From Bdellovibrio sp047344985 (lineage in GTDB: Bacteria; Bdellovibrionota; Bdellovibrionia; Bdellovibrionales; Bdellovibrionaceae), in contig NZ_CP178861.1 of assembly GCF_047344985.1 (NCBI RefSeq), positions 3,534,001 to 3,598,000 of the forward strand: DNA of 64,000 bases, given 5' to 3'. Every line of letters starts with the position of its first letter. The stretch's first letter is position 1. Below, one piece after another: positions 16,340 through 24,931 of this stretch. The position numbers were made by a program, and so were the translations under genes. The notes beneath the pieces are model-generated. The model was not told the DNA's origin, made no database searches, and saw only the letters and a program-made list of their open reading frames with translations.

Positions 16340-17287
16340 TTATTTGCAGTAACGATATTGACTCATCAAACCGCGAGTTTTCTGCGCGCCCGCGATATCG
16401 CCACCACGACGTTTGTTCCAATCATCACTGCGCAAAGGTCCCCAGTAAGTTCCCTCTGGACCTTTCGATGTTGGAGTCATCAACGTGTCACGATTTTGAA
16501 GTTCTTTCGCAAGAAGATCGATACCGCATTGGATATTTTGATAAGGCACGTGCAGATCACGCGCTTTCGGACAAACAGGTTTCCACACCTGCAAAAGACC
16601 GATCGCCGTTCCGTTCGGAGCATTTCGATTGTCGTTGTTCGGATTACAACTTGATTCGGAAGACGCCATCGACATGATGATCCACACCCAGTAGAGCTCT
16701 CTTTGGTCTTTACTCATCTTAGGATAATTCGGGCACCACTTCGTGATGTCATCCGGAACGTTCAAGCCAAAGGACTCCGGCTTGTCTTTGATTTGTTGAA
16801 GAGTGTAAGAACCCCAAGCTCCCAACTGACCTTCTTTATTGATGAAGTGATCACAACCTTTGGCAAACTTGGCGCTAGCATCTCCCCCGATTTCACGAGC
16901 GAGATCACGGTTCAAATCTTTTTCGTAAACGAACCCTTCTTTTTCACGAGCCGCCCACGCCGCGTCTTCCATTTCATAAGCGGCGTCTTGCAGTTTGTTA
17001 CCGGTATTACCCATCGCGGATTTGGAACCGCCACCGAACATCAAAGGACAAAGTCCCAAGATCAATTGAAAGATATTTTGCTTTTGTGTGGCATCGGCTT
17101 GCGCTTGAACAGCTTGCTGATTTGCAGCTTCGACCGCCGCCATTTGGGCTTGCTGTTGTTGCACCATGTATTGTTGTTGAAGCTGCATGTTTTGAAAAAC
17201 AGCTGCAGAGTTGGGTGCTGTTGCCGTTTGCGCTTGGACGAGGAATGGAACCGACATGATGAAAACGACAAATGTTTTGAAAGTCAT
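16340..17287 (-). CDS. Exported protein with lytic transglycosylase-like (SLT) domain
   Basis: The 315-residue protein has a signal peptide (cleavage after LVQA), a Gln/Ala-rich coiled stretch (residues ~25-75) and a C-terminal domain resembling SLT transglycosylases: MASSESSCNP holds the candidate catalytic Glu, followed by GTAIGLLQVW and a final Tyr/Trp-containing region. Such enzymes cut the glycan strand of peptidoglycan, in the periplasm or in prey. The cysteines at SSC, PVC, IQC and YCK could stabilise the fold. It is a single minus-strand gene, ending 51 nt before phnA. The SLT match is clear in the motif region only. Confidence 0.78.
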   Translation of the reverse strand: MTFKTFVVFIMSVPFLVQAQTATAPNSAAVFQNMQLQQQYMVQQQQAQMAAVEAANQQAVQAQADATQKQNIFQLILGLCPLMFGGGSKSAMGNTGNKLQDAAYEMEDAAWAAREKEGFVYEKDLNRDLAREIGGDASAKFAKGCDHFINKEGQLGAWGSYTLQQIKDKPESFGLNVPDDITKWCPNYPKMSKDQRELYWVWIIMSMASSESSCNPNNDNRNAPNGTAIGLLQVWKPVCPKARDLHVPYQNIQCGIDLLAKELQNRDTLMTPTSKGPEGTYWGPLRSDDWNKRRGGDIAGAQKTRGLMSQYRYCK

Positions 17288-17572
17288 ATTGGTATCTCTT
17301 TCCCCAAATCTCATGATTAGACTTATCGGGAAATCGCCTTATTCCATGAGCTTACGGCGTCAAAAACTCTAGATTTTCTCATTTTGGGATCGTTTTGCCC
17401 CCGACTTAAGTAATGCACAGCGAAGAATTGTTGGGAAAACGTTAGCTTTACGGAGTTTTCTTGCAAGCTGAGCGATCCGTGAATTAGGTTTTACGCGTGA
17501 ACCCCGTATATGCTGCGAATAGGGCGCAGTGTTTCTACTAGACACCAAGAAATGTCTAACTATGGAGGATAG

Positions 17573-18433
17573 ATGAACGTTTTGATGCTTACACTGGTGG
17601 TCCTGTTTTCTGCAAACTTCGGACATGCCGCTCCCGCTTCTCAGGAAGTTCCTTACTACGGCGAGAAATTTTATAACGACCTCGCTTCTGGAATTAGCAA
17701 CAACGATTTAAAAAATAGCATCAAATTAGTTTTAAGAAGTTATCATCTCCGTGTGAACGGTGGCCTTGATCAGATCGTCAACAACTGCAGCGGTTCTAAT
17801 TGTTATGCGCAAACTTCGATCGGATACAACGGAGCCCGCGTTTACTTGATGGGTAAATTCTATCTTCACGATAATGGCGGCGGAAATTACTCAGTAACAG
17901 ATGTCTACTGTGACAATGAAAAAACAGCCGCCGATTTCAGAGGCGGAAATGCTCCCGCTCCCAACAGAATTCCTGACAGCAACGTGATCAACGTTGAGCA
18001 CACGTGGCCACAAAGCCGTTTCTCTGGCAAATTCGATAAAGGCACTCAAAAAGCCGATCTTCATCACCTCTTCCCTACTGATTCAAAATTGAACTCTGTT
18101 CGTGGTAACAACAACTTCGGTGAAGTTGTGAAAGACACGAAAACTTTGGGTTGCCCAGCGTCTCGCTTCGGCACTCCAGATGGCGGTGGTAAAGAGATCT
18201 TTGAACCACCTCACAATCACAAGGGAAATGTCGCTCGCGCCTTGTTCTACTTCTCTTTGCGCTACGATCTTCCGATCAATGCCAGCGAAGAAGCTTTCTT
18301 GCGCAAATGGGCGAAAGAAGATCCGATTGATGACGAAGAAATTCGTCGCAACGATGACATTTACCAAACTCAAGGTAACAGAAATCCATTCATCGATTTC
18401 CCGAACCTTCAAGACAACATCGCTGATTTCTAG
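17573..18433 (+). CDS. Secreted endonuclease I family nuclease
   Basis: The 286-residue protein carries a signal peptide (cleavage after FGHAA) and the endonuclease I motif NVEHTWPQSRF (residues ~142-152), with HHLFPTD and NNNFGEV downstream. These belong to the metal-dependent His-Me finger nucleases such as E. coli EndA, which degrade DNA nonspecifically in the periplasm or outside the cell. GGAGG lies before the ATG, and a short inverted repeat TAGACA (17539-17544)/TGTCTA (17553-17558) just before it could shape the leader. Digestion of prey DNA is a reasonable role, by inference. Confidence 0.92.
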   Translation: MNVLMLTLVVLFSANFGHAAPASQEVPYYGEKFYNDLASGISNNDLKNSIKLVLRSYHLRVNGGLDQIVNNCSGSNCYAQTSIGYNGARVYLMGKFYLHDNGGGNYSVTDVYCDNEKTAADFRGGNAPAPNRIPDSNVINVEHTWPQSRFSGKFDKGTQKADLHHLFPTDSKLNSVRGNNNFGEVVKDTKTLGCPASRFGTPDGGGKEIFEPPHNHKGNVARALFYFSLRYDLPINASEEAFLRKWAKEDPIDDEEIRRNDDIYQTQGNRNPFIDFPNLQDNIADF

Positions 18434-18460
18434 TTTATTAATTCCAAATTAAATACCGAG

Positions 18461-18486
18461 AAGGGTCTGTGAAAACAGGCCCTTTT
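18461..18486 (+). terminator. Intrinsic terminator after the endonuclease gene
   Basis: AAGGGTCTG pairs with CAGGCCCTT (one G-T pair) and is followed by a T-run. It lies 28 nt after the stop codon. Confidence 0.8.
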
Positions 18487-18524
18487 TCTTGACGTCATGC
18501 GACTTTTCAGAGAAGTTTCTGGGC

Positions 18525-20357
18525 ATGGCTATCACCCTTCTACAACTTCAATCCGGTTACAAAGCCTTTGGTTCAAAAAGTCTTTTTGAAGACGCCACCT
18601 TTGCTATTAACGAAGGGGAACACGTTGGTGTCATAGGTCCCAACGGAGCCGGTAAATCCACGCTGTTTAAAATCCTGGTCGATCAAGAACACCTTGATCA
18701 AGGCATCGTCACGAAATCTCAACAACTGCGCTTGGGATACCTAGAACAGGAATCTGACTGGAATGTGGATGAAAAAGTTGAAGAGTATCTTGCGAAGAAC
18801 TGTATTAAACCTCTGTGGGAGCTTAAACAGTTCGGTTTGAAGCTGGGATTAAGTGAAGCGCATTTTCAATCGCATTTAAAACAACTCAGCGGTGGCTATC
18901 GCATGCGCGTGAAGCTTTTGTACTTGATTGGACAAGAGCCGAATTTGCTTCTGCTGGATGAGCCGACGAACTTTTTGGATCTTGAAACTTTGTTGGTGCT
19001 TGAAAATTTCTTACAGGAATTCAAAGGCGCCTTCCTTTTGATTTCGCATGACCGCGAATTTCTTCGTCGTGTAACGGATCATATTTTGGAAGTTGAATCC
19101 GGCGACATCGTGAAGTTTCCAGGAAGCCTTGATGACTATTTTGAGCAAAAAGCGATGCTCAATGAAATTTTGCAAAAACAAATTCTTAATCAACAGGCCA
19201 AACGAAAATCCATTATGGATTTCGTCACTCGTTTCGGTGCAAAAGCCACCAAAGCCCGTCAAGCGCAAAGCCGTTTGAAAGCTTTGGAAAAAATGGAAGT
19301 GATCGAGATGAAAGCGGCTCCCACACATTCCCACATCCATATTCCTCCGGCAAGCCCGACGGGGAAAACAATTTTGGAAGTGGAACATGTGGATTGTGGT
19401 TACGGCGACAAAGTCATTCTTAAAGATGTTTCACTACGCTTAGAGCGTGGCAATCACTTGGGTATCGTGGGTCTTAACGGAGCTGGTAAATCCACTCTGC
19501 TTAAATCTTTGGGCGAACAAATTCCTTTAGTGAAAGGTTCCATTAAGTGGGGCCATCAAGTTAGTTTTTCTTATTTTGCTCAGCACACTCCGGAAGCTTT
19601 AAATCCCGAGCACACTGTGATTGAAGCGATGGCATCGCTGGCTCACAAAGAAGTGACTCATCAAGATGTTCTTAATATCGCAGGAAGTTTGTTGTTTTCA
19701 GGTGATGCGGCTTTAAAGAAAGTCAAAGTCCTTTCAGGTGGCGAGAAATCTCGCGTGGCCTTGGGGCAGATTCTTTTACAGAAATCTCCGTTACTATTGT
19801 TAGATGAACCGACAAATCATTTGGACTTCGACACCGTTGAAGCTTTGACAACGGCGTTGGAAAAATACGAAGGCACAATCGTCACTGTCAGCCATGATCG
19901 CGGTTTCATTGGTCGTGTTGCGAACAAAATTTTGGAAGTGAATCACGGAAAACTCACCCTATATCCGGGCACCTACGATGAGTACGTATGGAGTTTGCAA
20001 AAAGGTTTCTTGGCAGATCGAGTTTTCGAAAATGCCAACGCCTCCGTCCGCTTCACTGGAAAATCGGATGAGTCCACGAAGTTCAACTACAAAGAAGAGC
20101 GCAAAAGACTTGAAGGCCAGATTAAAAAATCCCAAAAGCTTATTGAAGACTGCGATAAGAAGATTGCCGATCTTAATAAGATGAGAGATTCTTTAAATGA
20201 AAAACTGATGAATGCGGCGGGAGAAAAAGCGGGAACTCTGGCAAAAGAGCTCCACGACACGAGCGCTCAGATTGAAGATCTTGAAAACACCATGCTTCAA
20301 GCCATGGAAGATCAGCACAGTTTTGAAAGTGAACTCAAACAGCTTGTGGGGTCGTAA
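18525..20357 (+). CDS. ABC-F family ATPase (Uup type)
   Basis: The 610-residue protein contains two ABC nucleotide-binding domains without membrane segments. Domain 1 has GPNGAGKST, LSGGYRMR and LLLLDEPTNFLD; domain 2 has GLNGAGKST, LSGGEKSRVALG and LLLLDEPTNHLD. The linker between them and the C-terminal coiled coil (residues ~540-605) are features of the Uup group of ABC-F proteins, which act on ribosomes. I chose ATG 18525; an upstream TTG at 18489 overlaps the preceding terminator. Its stop codon directly abuts the next gene's start. Confidence 0.92.
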   Translation: MAITLLQLQSGYKAFGSKSLFEDATFAINEGEHVGVIGPNGAGKSTLFKILVDQEHLDQGIVTKSQQLRLGYLEQESDWNVDEKVEEYLAKNCIKPLWELKQFGLKLGLSEAHFQSHLKQLSGGYRMRVKLLYLIGQEPNLLLLDEPTNFLDLETLLVLENFLQEFKGAFLLISHDREFLRRVTDHILEVESGDIVKFPGSLDDYFEQKAMLNEILQKQILNQQAKRKSIMDFVTRFGAKATKARQAQSRLKALEKMEVIEMKAAPTHSHIHIPPASPTGKTILEVEHVDCGYGDKVILKDVSLRLERGNHLGIVGLNGAGKSTLLKSLGEQIPLVKGSIKWGHQVSFSYFAQHTPEALNPEHTVIEAMASLAHKEVTHQDVLNIAGSLLFSGDAALKKVKVLSGGEKSRVALGQILLQKSPLLLLDEPTNHLDFDTVEALTTALEKYEGTIVTVSHDRGFIGRVANKILEVNHGKLTLYPGTYDEYVWSLQKGFLADRVFENANASVRFTGKSDESTKFNYKEERKRLEGQIKKSQKLIEDCDKKIADLNKMRDSLNEKLMNAAGEKAGTLAKELHDTSAQIEDLENTMLQAMEDQHSFESELKQLVGS

Positions 20358-21158
20358 ATGACACGAATTCTTTTGATTGCTTTGGCTTTAAGTCTAACGG
20401 CGTGTGCGAGTTATTTTAAGAAAAAAGAGTGTGAGTCTACCAACTGGTTTGAACACGGGAAGAAAGTCGCTCTTCGCGGTGAATGGCTTAATTCAGACAA
20501 GCTTGTAAATGAGTGCCGCAAAGTCGAAGCTGAAATTCAAGAATCACAACTGGATCAGGGATTCAAAAGCGGGATGCAAAAATACTGCAGTCCTCCTTAC
20601 GCTTATCAAGTCGGTAAAAGCGGCGACTTCTATTCTCGCGAAGTTTGCGAAGGACCTCAGATCAATGTTCTTTTGGCGGAACATAAAAAAGGGGTCAAAG
20701 ACTATTGTGCAAAATCCAACGGTCAAAATGCCGGAACCTCAGGCAAGAAGTATCAAAACATCTGCCCTAAAGATTTAGAACCCGCATTTTTGGTGGAATA
20801 TCGCAAAGGTCGTAAGAGATACGTGCAGGCGATGATCAGTTCACGCGAATCCGACGTTCGTGATATCGAAACAAAAATTTATTCTCGCAGAGCCGACTTA
20901 AGTTACAACCAAGGTCGCCTGGGAAGTCTTGAAAGAGAAGTTTCCTCTTTGGAAGCTCAAAGAAATTTTACGCCGATTGCGAATTCATCACAACGCAGTT
21001 ACTTGGATGGACGAATTTCTTCTTTGTCGACGGATGTTTCTTCATTGCGCTCGACAGTTTCTGGCATTCAGATAGACATCAACAATCTAGAGCGCGAACG
21101 CCAAACGAAGATGGATGAAATCAAAGAGTTTAAGGCAGAACTGCCAAGTCTTGATTAG
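20358..21158 (+). CDS. DUF2799-family lipoprotein
   Basis: The 266-residue protein has a lipoprotein signal (LTAC, lipidated Cys at ~16). It is followed by a repeated Cys/Gly/Lys-rich region (residues ~60-155) with the motif GVKDYCAKSNGQNAGTSGKKY, typical of DUF2799, where units of the form YC...G..G..Y recur. A C-terminal coiled coil (~160-265) follows. It begins right after the ABC-F stop, so the two are co-transcribed. The function of DUF2799 is unknown. It overlaps the convergent lipoprotein gene by 4 nt at the stops (TTAG). Confidence 0.82.
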   Translation: MTRILLIALALSLTACASYFKKKECESTNWFEHGKKVALRGEWLNSDKLVNECRKVEAEIQESQLDQGFKSGMQKYCSPPYAYQVGKSGDFYSREVCEGPQINVLLAEHKKGVKDYCAKSNGQNAGTSGKKYQNICPKDLEPAFLVEYRKGRKRYVQAMISSRESDVRDIETKIYSRRADLSYNQGRLGSLEREVSSLEAQRNFTPIANSSQRSYLDGRISSLSTDVSSLRSTVSGIQIDINNLERERQTKMDEIKEFKAELPSLD

Positions 21159-21613
21159 TTATTAGTCCAAGTAACCAAGAAATCAAAAGGCTCGATGTAA
21201 GTAGGATGAGCCTTTTGCCAATCCGCTCTCTTATCACAAGTCGGTACGTACAATTCAATTTTCTGGAATTGCGTCACGGAACCATCACCTAAGTATTTTG
21301 TCGCTTTAATAAAGTAAGTCGCGCCACGCTCTAAAGAGAAAAGAAACGTCTTTTCAGTTTGGCTCACAGTGTGGGTTTCTGTGTAAACATCTTTTGTCGT
21401 CCCCACTTCAACCGTATAGCCAAAAGCCAAACGATCGCCTCTCCAGTTAAGTCGCGCTAAAAGATCTTGAGAACATGTTGTTGGAAGAGGTTTGGATGGA
21501 ACGCTGGGTGTTCCTCCACCATTTGCTTTTTTCACTTCGTCTTCTTTAGGCGAAGAACATGCAACAAATGAAAGAGTCAAAGCTGCCACTGCAAGTAATT
21601 TTAGTGTTTTCAT
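21155..21613 (-). CDS. Small lipoprotein of unknown function
   Basis: The 152-residue protein starts with a lipoprotein signal ending in SFVAC (Cys ~20), then a Gly-rich linker and a beta-rich domain with a fibronectin-like feel (LARLNWRGDRLAFGYTVEVG and a long strand set). No enzyme motif is present. I chose the ATG at 21613, giving the standard lipoprotein start, over one 7 codons upstream. It lies downstream of the gene at 21674-23230 by about 60 nt on the same strand. Confidence 0.75.
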   Translation of the reverse strand: MKTLKLLAVAALTLSFVACSSPKEDEVKKANGGGTPSVPSKPLPTTCSQDLLARLNWRGDRLAFGYTVEVGTTKDVYTETHTVSQTEKTFLFSLERGATYFIKATKYLGDGSVTQFQKIELYVPTCDKRADWQKAHPTYIEPFDFLVTWTNN

Positions 21614-21673
21614 ACAAACCTGTTTCCTTTGCACCTAATGGTACTCAAAGAAAGCATCAGGTCCAAGCAGTTT

Positions 21674-23230
21674 TTAGTTGGGTACGCGGAACCATTCGAT
21701 CGCGTCCACGTAAGCCTTCGGCTGATAAGCTTTGGCCTGTTCACTCCAATGCACTTCGCGCCAGCCAAGGCTTTTAAAAGACGGACTTTCTACATCACGT
21801 TTCTGGATAAATTCAAAAACATTGGCAACCTGTTCCAGTTCCGCCTTCTTCATTAAAAGAGACGGCAAGTGAAATTGCACAAAGGCGATACCCTTATTCT
21901 GGGCGCCGAAGCCTTCCGCCCCCTCGCTAAGGAAGCGAGAGAACTGAATTTCTCTTTTCGAATCGCAGTGATCTACGACCAAAAGTTTTTCCGTCATGTC
22001 GGCGTAGTCCATGACGTAACTAAAGTTATAACCGCCGCATTTTTCAACTACTGTGCGTGTGGCTTTGATTTGTCCAAAGGATTTTAACGGAATCGGATAT
22101 CGCGATGGAAGCATCCAAAGATTTTCTTTATCTTGAAGAGCGATCTGCAGTTTTGGCTGGGACTTTGCGATCTTTATAAACTGCTGAAACACTTTGGAGC
22201 TTTCTGACAAACCTTCCTGACTGACGTAAAGAACGTCAAAGGAAGCTTCTGCAAAAGCATCTTGAAAACCATTAGAGCGAAGTTCATTGGTGAAGTTTGC
22301 AACAAAGAGACGATGAACCTCAGAGTCTTTCATTGCTTGTGAAGTCGCAACAAAAGAGTTCACGTTTTTGATCGCGTCAGCCGCGCGCAACAATATAGTC
22401 TCTCGCGCTCCCGGAATTCCCGCTACCGGCACAATTGGCAGTGCAGGAGAATGCTCGGAGCGTAAAAGTTGAGGCAGATTTTGTGTGAAATAAAAACGCT
22501 CTTTCACCGAAAGATCTTGAAACGAACGAATCCAACTTGTGACCAGAAGAGGTCTTAAGCTCATCTCAATCACCTGTTGATCAATCAAGGACACGGCTTC
22601 CTGTTTGTTTTGGCAAGCGGCGAAATGTTCAGATTGTTTCCATGGCGAATCACAATAAGCCGAAACAGATTTAATGACATAAGGCCATTTCACTTTACGC
22701 AAGGCAGTTTTGATTTTTGTTGTCGGATCACCGATATCCAAATCACCGCTTTGCAAATACAAAAGAAAATCTGTGACGACTTCCTCCATCAAAGCTTGTT
22801 CGGAAAACAGAGCCTCATTTCTTTCACGATACCAGATTTTTAGAAGACCTTTTTCAAGATGCCCCGGAGCTTCCAAAAGTTTTTCGCCGATATAAATTTG
22901 ATGACCTTGAATACGGAAAAGATACGGTCGGTCTTGCAGAATTGTGATCTGCACCTTGCGATAGAAAGGCTCCATGCTTTCAAGGAGCCTTTCTGTCTGC
23001 TGAACGCGGTAACTGAGATCCTTCACATGCTCGCTAAAAAATTGATTGTAGGGGGTCGCTTTGTTAAGAGCGCAACGAAAAATGGAGTCCGTTCCGCTCT
23101 CAGCGAGCCTGTCAATTCTTTCGACAACCTTGGAATCGATACAAAGCGGCCTCTTCGTCATCTGAAGAACCATCAGGCTAAGTAGGCCAAAACACACAAA
23201 ACTCAAGGAGGTCAACCAACGAGCAATCAT
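21674..23230 (-). CDS. Large exported or anchored protein of unknown function
   Basis: I do not recognise this 518-residue protein. It has one N-terminal hydrophobic segment (residues ~5-25: LTSLSFVCFGLLSLMVLQM), then a long soluble region with mixed helices and strands, including IQGHQIYIGEKL and a helical stretch with EEVVTDFLLYLQSG. There are no zinc, Walker or transpeptidase motifs. It begins 8 nt after the ABC-F gene upstream on the same strand, so it is probably in one operon with it and the lipoprotein downstream. Confidence 0.72.
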   Translation of the reverse strand: MIARWLTSLSFVCFGLLSLMVLQMTKRPLCIDSKVVERIDRLAESGTDSIFRCALNKATPYNQFFSEHVKDLSYRVQQTERLLESMEPFYRKVQITILQDRPYLFRIQGHQIYIGEKLLEAPGHLEKGLLKIWYRERNEALFSEQALMEEVVTDFLLYLQSGDLDIGDPTTKIKTALRKVKWPYVIKSVSAYCDSPWKQSEHFAACQNKQEAVSLIDQQVIEMSLRPLLVTSWIRSFQDLSVKERFYFTQNLPQLLRSEHSPALPIVPVAGIPGARETILLRAADAIKNVNSFVATSQAMKDSEVHRLFVANFTNELRSNGFQDAFAEASFDVLYVSQEGLSESSKVFQQFIKIAKSQPKLQIALQDKENLWMLPSRYPIPLKSFGQIKATRTVVEKCGGYNFSYVMDYADMTEKLLVVDHCDSKREIQFSRFLSEGAEGFGAQNKGIAFVQFHLPSLLMKKAELEQVANVFEFIQKRDVESPSFKSLGWREVHWSEQAKAYQPKAYVDAIEWFRVPN

Positions 23231-23238
23231 AGTAAGAG

Positions 23239-24774
23239 CTAAGATTGCAAAAGGTAGACCTCACTGATTCCGATATTCTCAAGAAAAACTTCATCGTGGG
23301 ACACCACCAACAAAGCCCCTTGATATTCGCAAAGAGCTTCTTCAAGCACCTCAAGACTTGCGATATCCAGGTTGTTTGTCGGTTCATCCAAAATTAAAAA
23401 CTGCGGCGCTGGGGAAGCCAAAAGAATTTTCGCAAGCGAAGCCTTGAGCTTTTCTCCTCCACTGAGTGAATTTACTTTTTGATGAACTTTTTCTCCCATA
23501 AATTGAAAGCGCGCCAGACGGTTTCTGGTTTCAATCAAATCATAGCGAGATTGTTCCATCACGTTTTCTAGAATCGAGTGATCTCCGTTTAAAAGGGAAT
23601 ACTTTTGATCAAGAAAAGCCGTTGCCAAATCTCCTTTGTGAAGAGCCCCGAAAACTTGCGCCTCAGAGGGTGCTTGCCCCAACAGAGTTTTTATCAAAGT
23701 GGTTTTACCAGCTCCGTTAGCTCCTGCTAAAGCCCAGCGTTTGGGACCTTTCATCACCATAGAAATACCTTCAGGCCACAGATTTTTTTCCTGAGAAGAA
23801 AATTTGATATTGAAATCTTCGAGTTCAAAAATCAATTTTCCTTCAGGCACTGAAGTTTCCGGTAGTTCCAAGCCCAAAGTGCTTTCGCGTTTTGTCTTTG
23901 CAAACAAATCTTGAAAACTCTCTTGGGCTTTTTCCACACGTTTTTCCTCATGAGACTGAATCCTGCCATGGGTTTCCTGCGCACGACGTTTTAAACCACC
24001 CGCAATAATGCGCGGAATTCCGCCGCGAGCCGCCTTGCGAGTGCCTTCTCTCATACGCTTTTCTTGCGACTGCAGTTTTTCTTTGTGCTCTCTTTCCAAT
24101 TTCTTTTTCTCACGACGAGCGCGATCCAGTTTTTCCTCTTGAAGTTCCCGTTCATTTTCTTTTTGTTCTTTATAGAACTCATAATTCCCGCCATAGACGG
24201 ACAATCCCTGATTTGAAAGTTCCAGGATAGAGTCCACGTGATTTAAAAGATCACGGTCATGGCTGATTAACAGCAAAGCTCCTCGGTAAGAATCGACAAA
24301 TTCAGCGATGTAGCTTCGCGCTTCTTTATCCAAGTTATTGGTAGGTTCATCTAAAATAAGCAAACCACCAGCTCGGGATAAAGCTTCCGCAATACGCACG
24401 CGAGTCCATTCGCCTCCGCTCAAGGTCGTTAAATAACTTTCTAGCGAAATATTTTGAAGCAAAGGGCCCCACTCTTCGGCTGAGACATGAGGACTGTCCC
24501 AGAGATGAATTAAATATTCCGCCACAGTTTGATTTTTCGCCTCTTCGGATTGCGCTAAATACACAATGGCGTGCGATGCTTTGATTTCTCCTGACGAAGG
24601 TGAAAGCAAGCCCGCTAAAATTTTAGCCAAGGTACTTTTCCCCACGCCGTTAGGTCCCACCAGTCCGTAGCGAGAAGCGTTTAAAGAAAATGAAATATCT
24701 GAAAAAAGTTTTTCGCCTTGAGGAAGCTCAAAGCCTAGCGACCTTACGGTCACGTTTATTAAATTATTTTGCAT
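23239..24774 (-). CDS. ABC-F family ATPase
   Basis: The 511-residue protein has two ABC domains: GPNGVGKST, TLSGGEWTRVRIAEAL and LLILDEPTNNLD in the first; GANGAGKTT, SLSGGEKLKASLAKILL and FLILDEPTNNLD in the second. A long charged linker rich in Arg, Lys and Glu (residues ~195-290) includes a KRMREGTRKAARGG patch. It is cytoplasmic and probably ribosome-associated. It differs strongly from the Uup-type gene 5 kb away and lacks a C-terminal coiled coil, so it may be a resistance- or stress-type ABC-F. It may be read together with the 518-residue protein that follows. Confidence 0.9.
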   Translation of the reverse strand: MQNNLINVTVRSLGFELPQGEKLFSDISFSLNASRYGLVGPNGVGKSTLAKILAGLLSPSSGEIKASHAIVYLAQSEEAKNQTVAEYLIHLWDSPHVSAEEWGPLLQNISLESYLTTLSGGEWTRVRIAEALSRAGGLLILDEPTNNLDKEARSYIAEFVDSYRGALLLISHDRDLLNHVDSILELSNQGLSVYGGNYEFYKEQKENERELQEEKLDRARREKKKLEREHKEKLQSQEKRMREGTRKAARGGIPRIIAGGLKRRAQETHGRIQSHEEKRVEKAQESFQDLFAKTKRESTLGLELPETSVPEGKLIFELEDFNIKFSSQEKNLWPEGISMVMKGPKRWALAGANGAGKTTLIKTLLGQAPSEAQVFGALHKGDLATAFLDQKYSLLNGDHSILENVMEQSRYDLIETRNRLARFQFMGEKVHQKVNSLSGGEKLKASLAKILLASPAPQFLILDEPTNNLDIASLEVLEEALCEYQGALLVVSHDEVFLENIGISEVYLLQS

Positions 24775-24892
24775 ATAGAAAATCCGTCCAAAGACCCTGA
24801 ATGAGTCGAATGAAGTTTTAGAATAAGGAATAATGACGGATTTAATTTCTCATAGACGTCAGGAGTGACCCCGACAAGAATAAGGCTAACAT

Positions 24893-24925
24893 AAGGCCGC
24901 GCCAATTACAAGAGCGGCCTTTTTT
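24893..24925 (+). terminator. Plus-strand intrinsic terminator without a plus-strand gene
   Basis: AAGGCCGC (24893-24900) pairs with GCGGCCTT (24914-24921), followed by TTTT. The T-run is on the plus strand only. The minus-strand lipoprotein gene starts far to the right and ends at 24932, so for it the element lacks a T-run. A small plus-strand transcript from the preceding 110 bases, or a weak minus-strand terminator, are both possible. Confidence 0.6.
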
Positions 24926-24931
24926 CAGGCC

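Noticed and set aside
16703..17320. 205-codon plus-strand open frame
   Set aside because: It is antisense to the transglycosylase-like gene, which has a signal peptide and SLT motifs; the plus frame has no start site signal or recognisable features.
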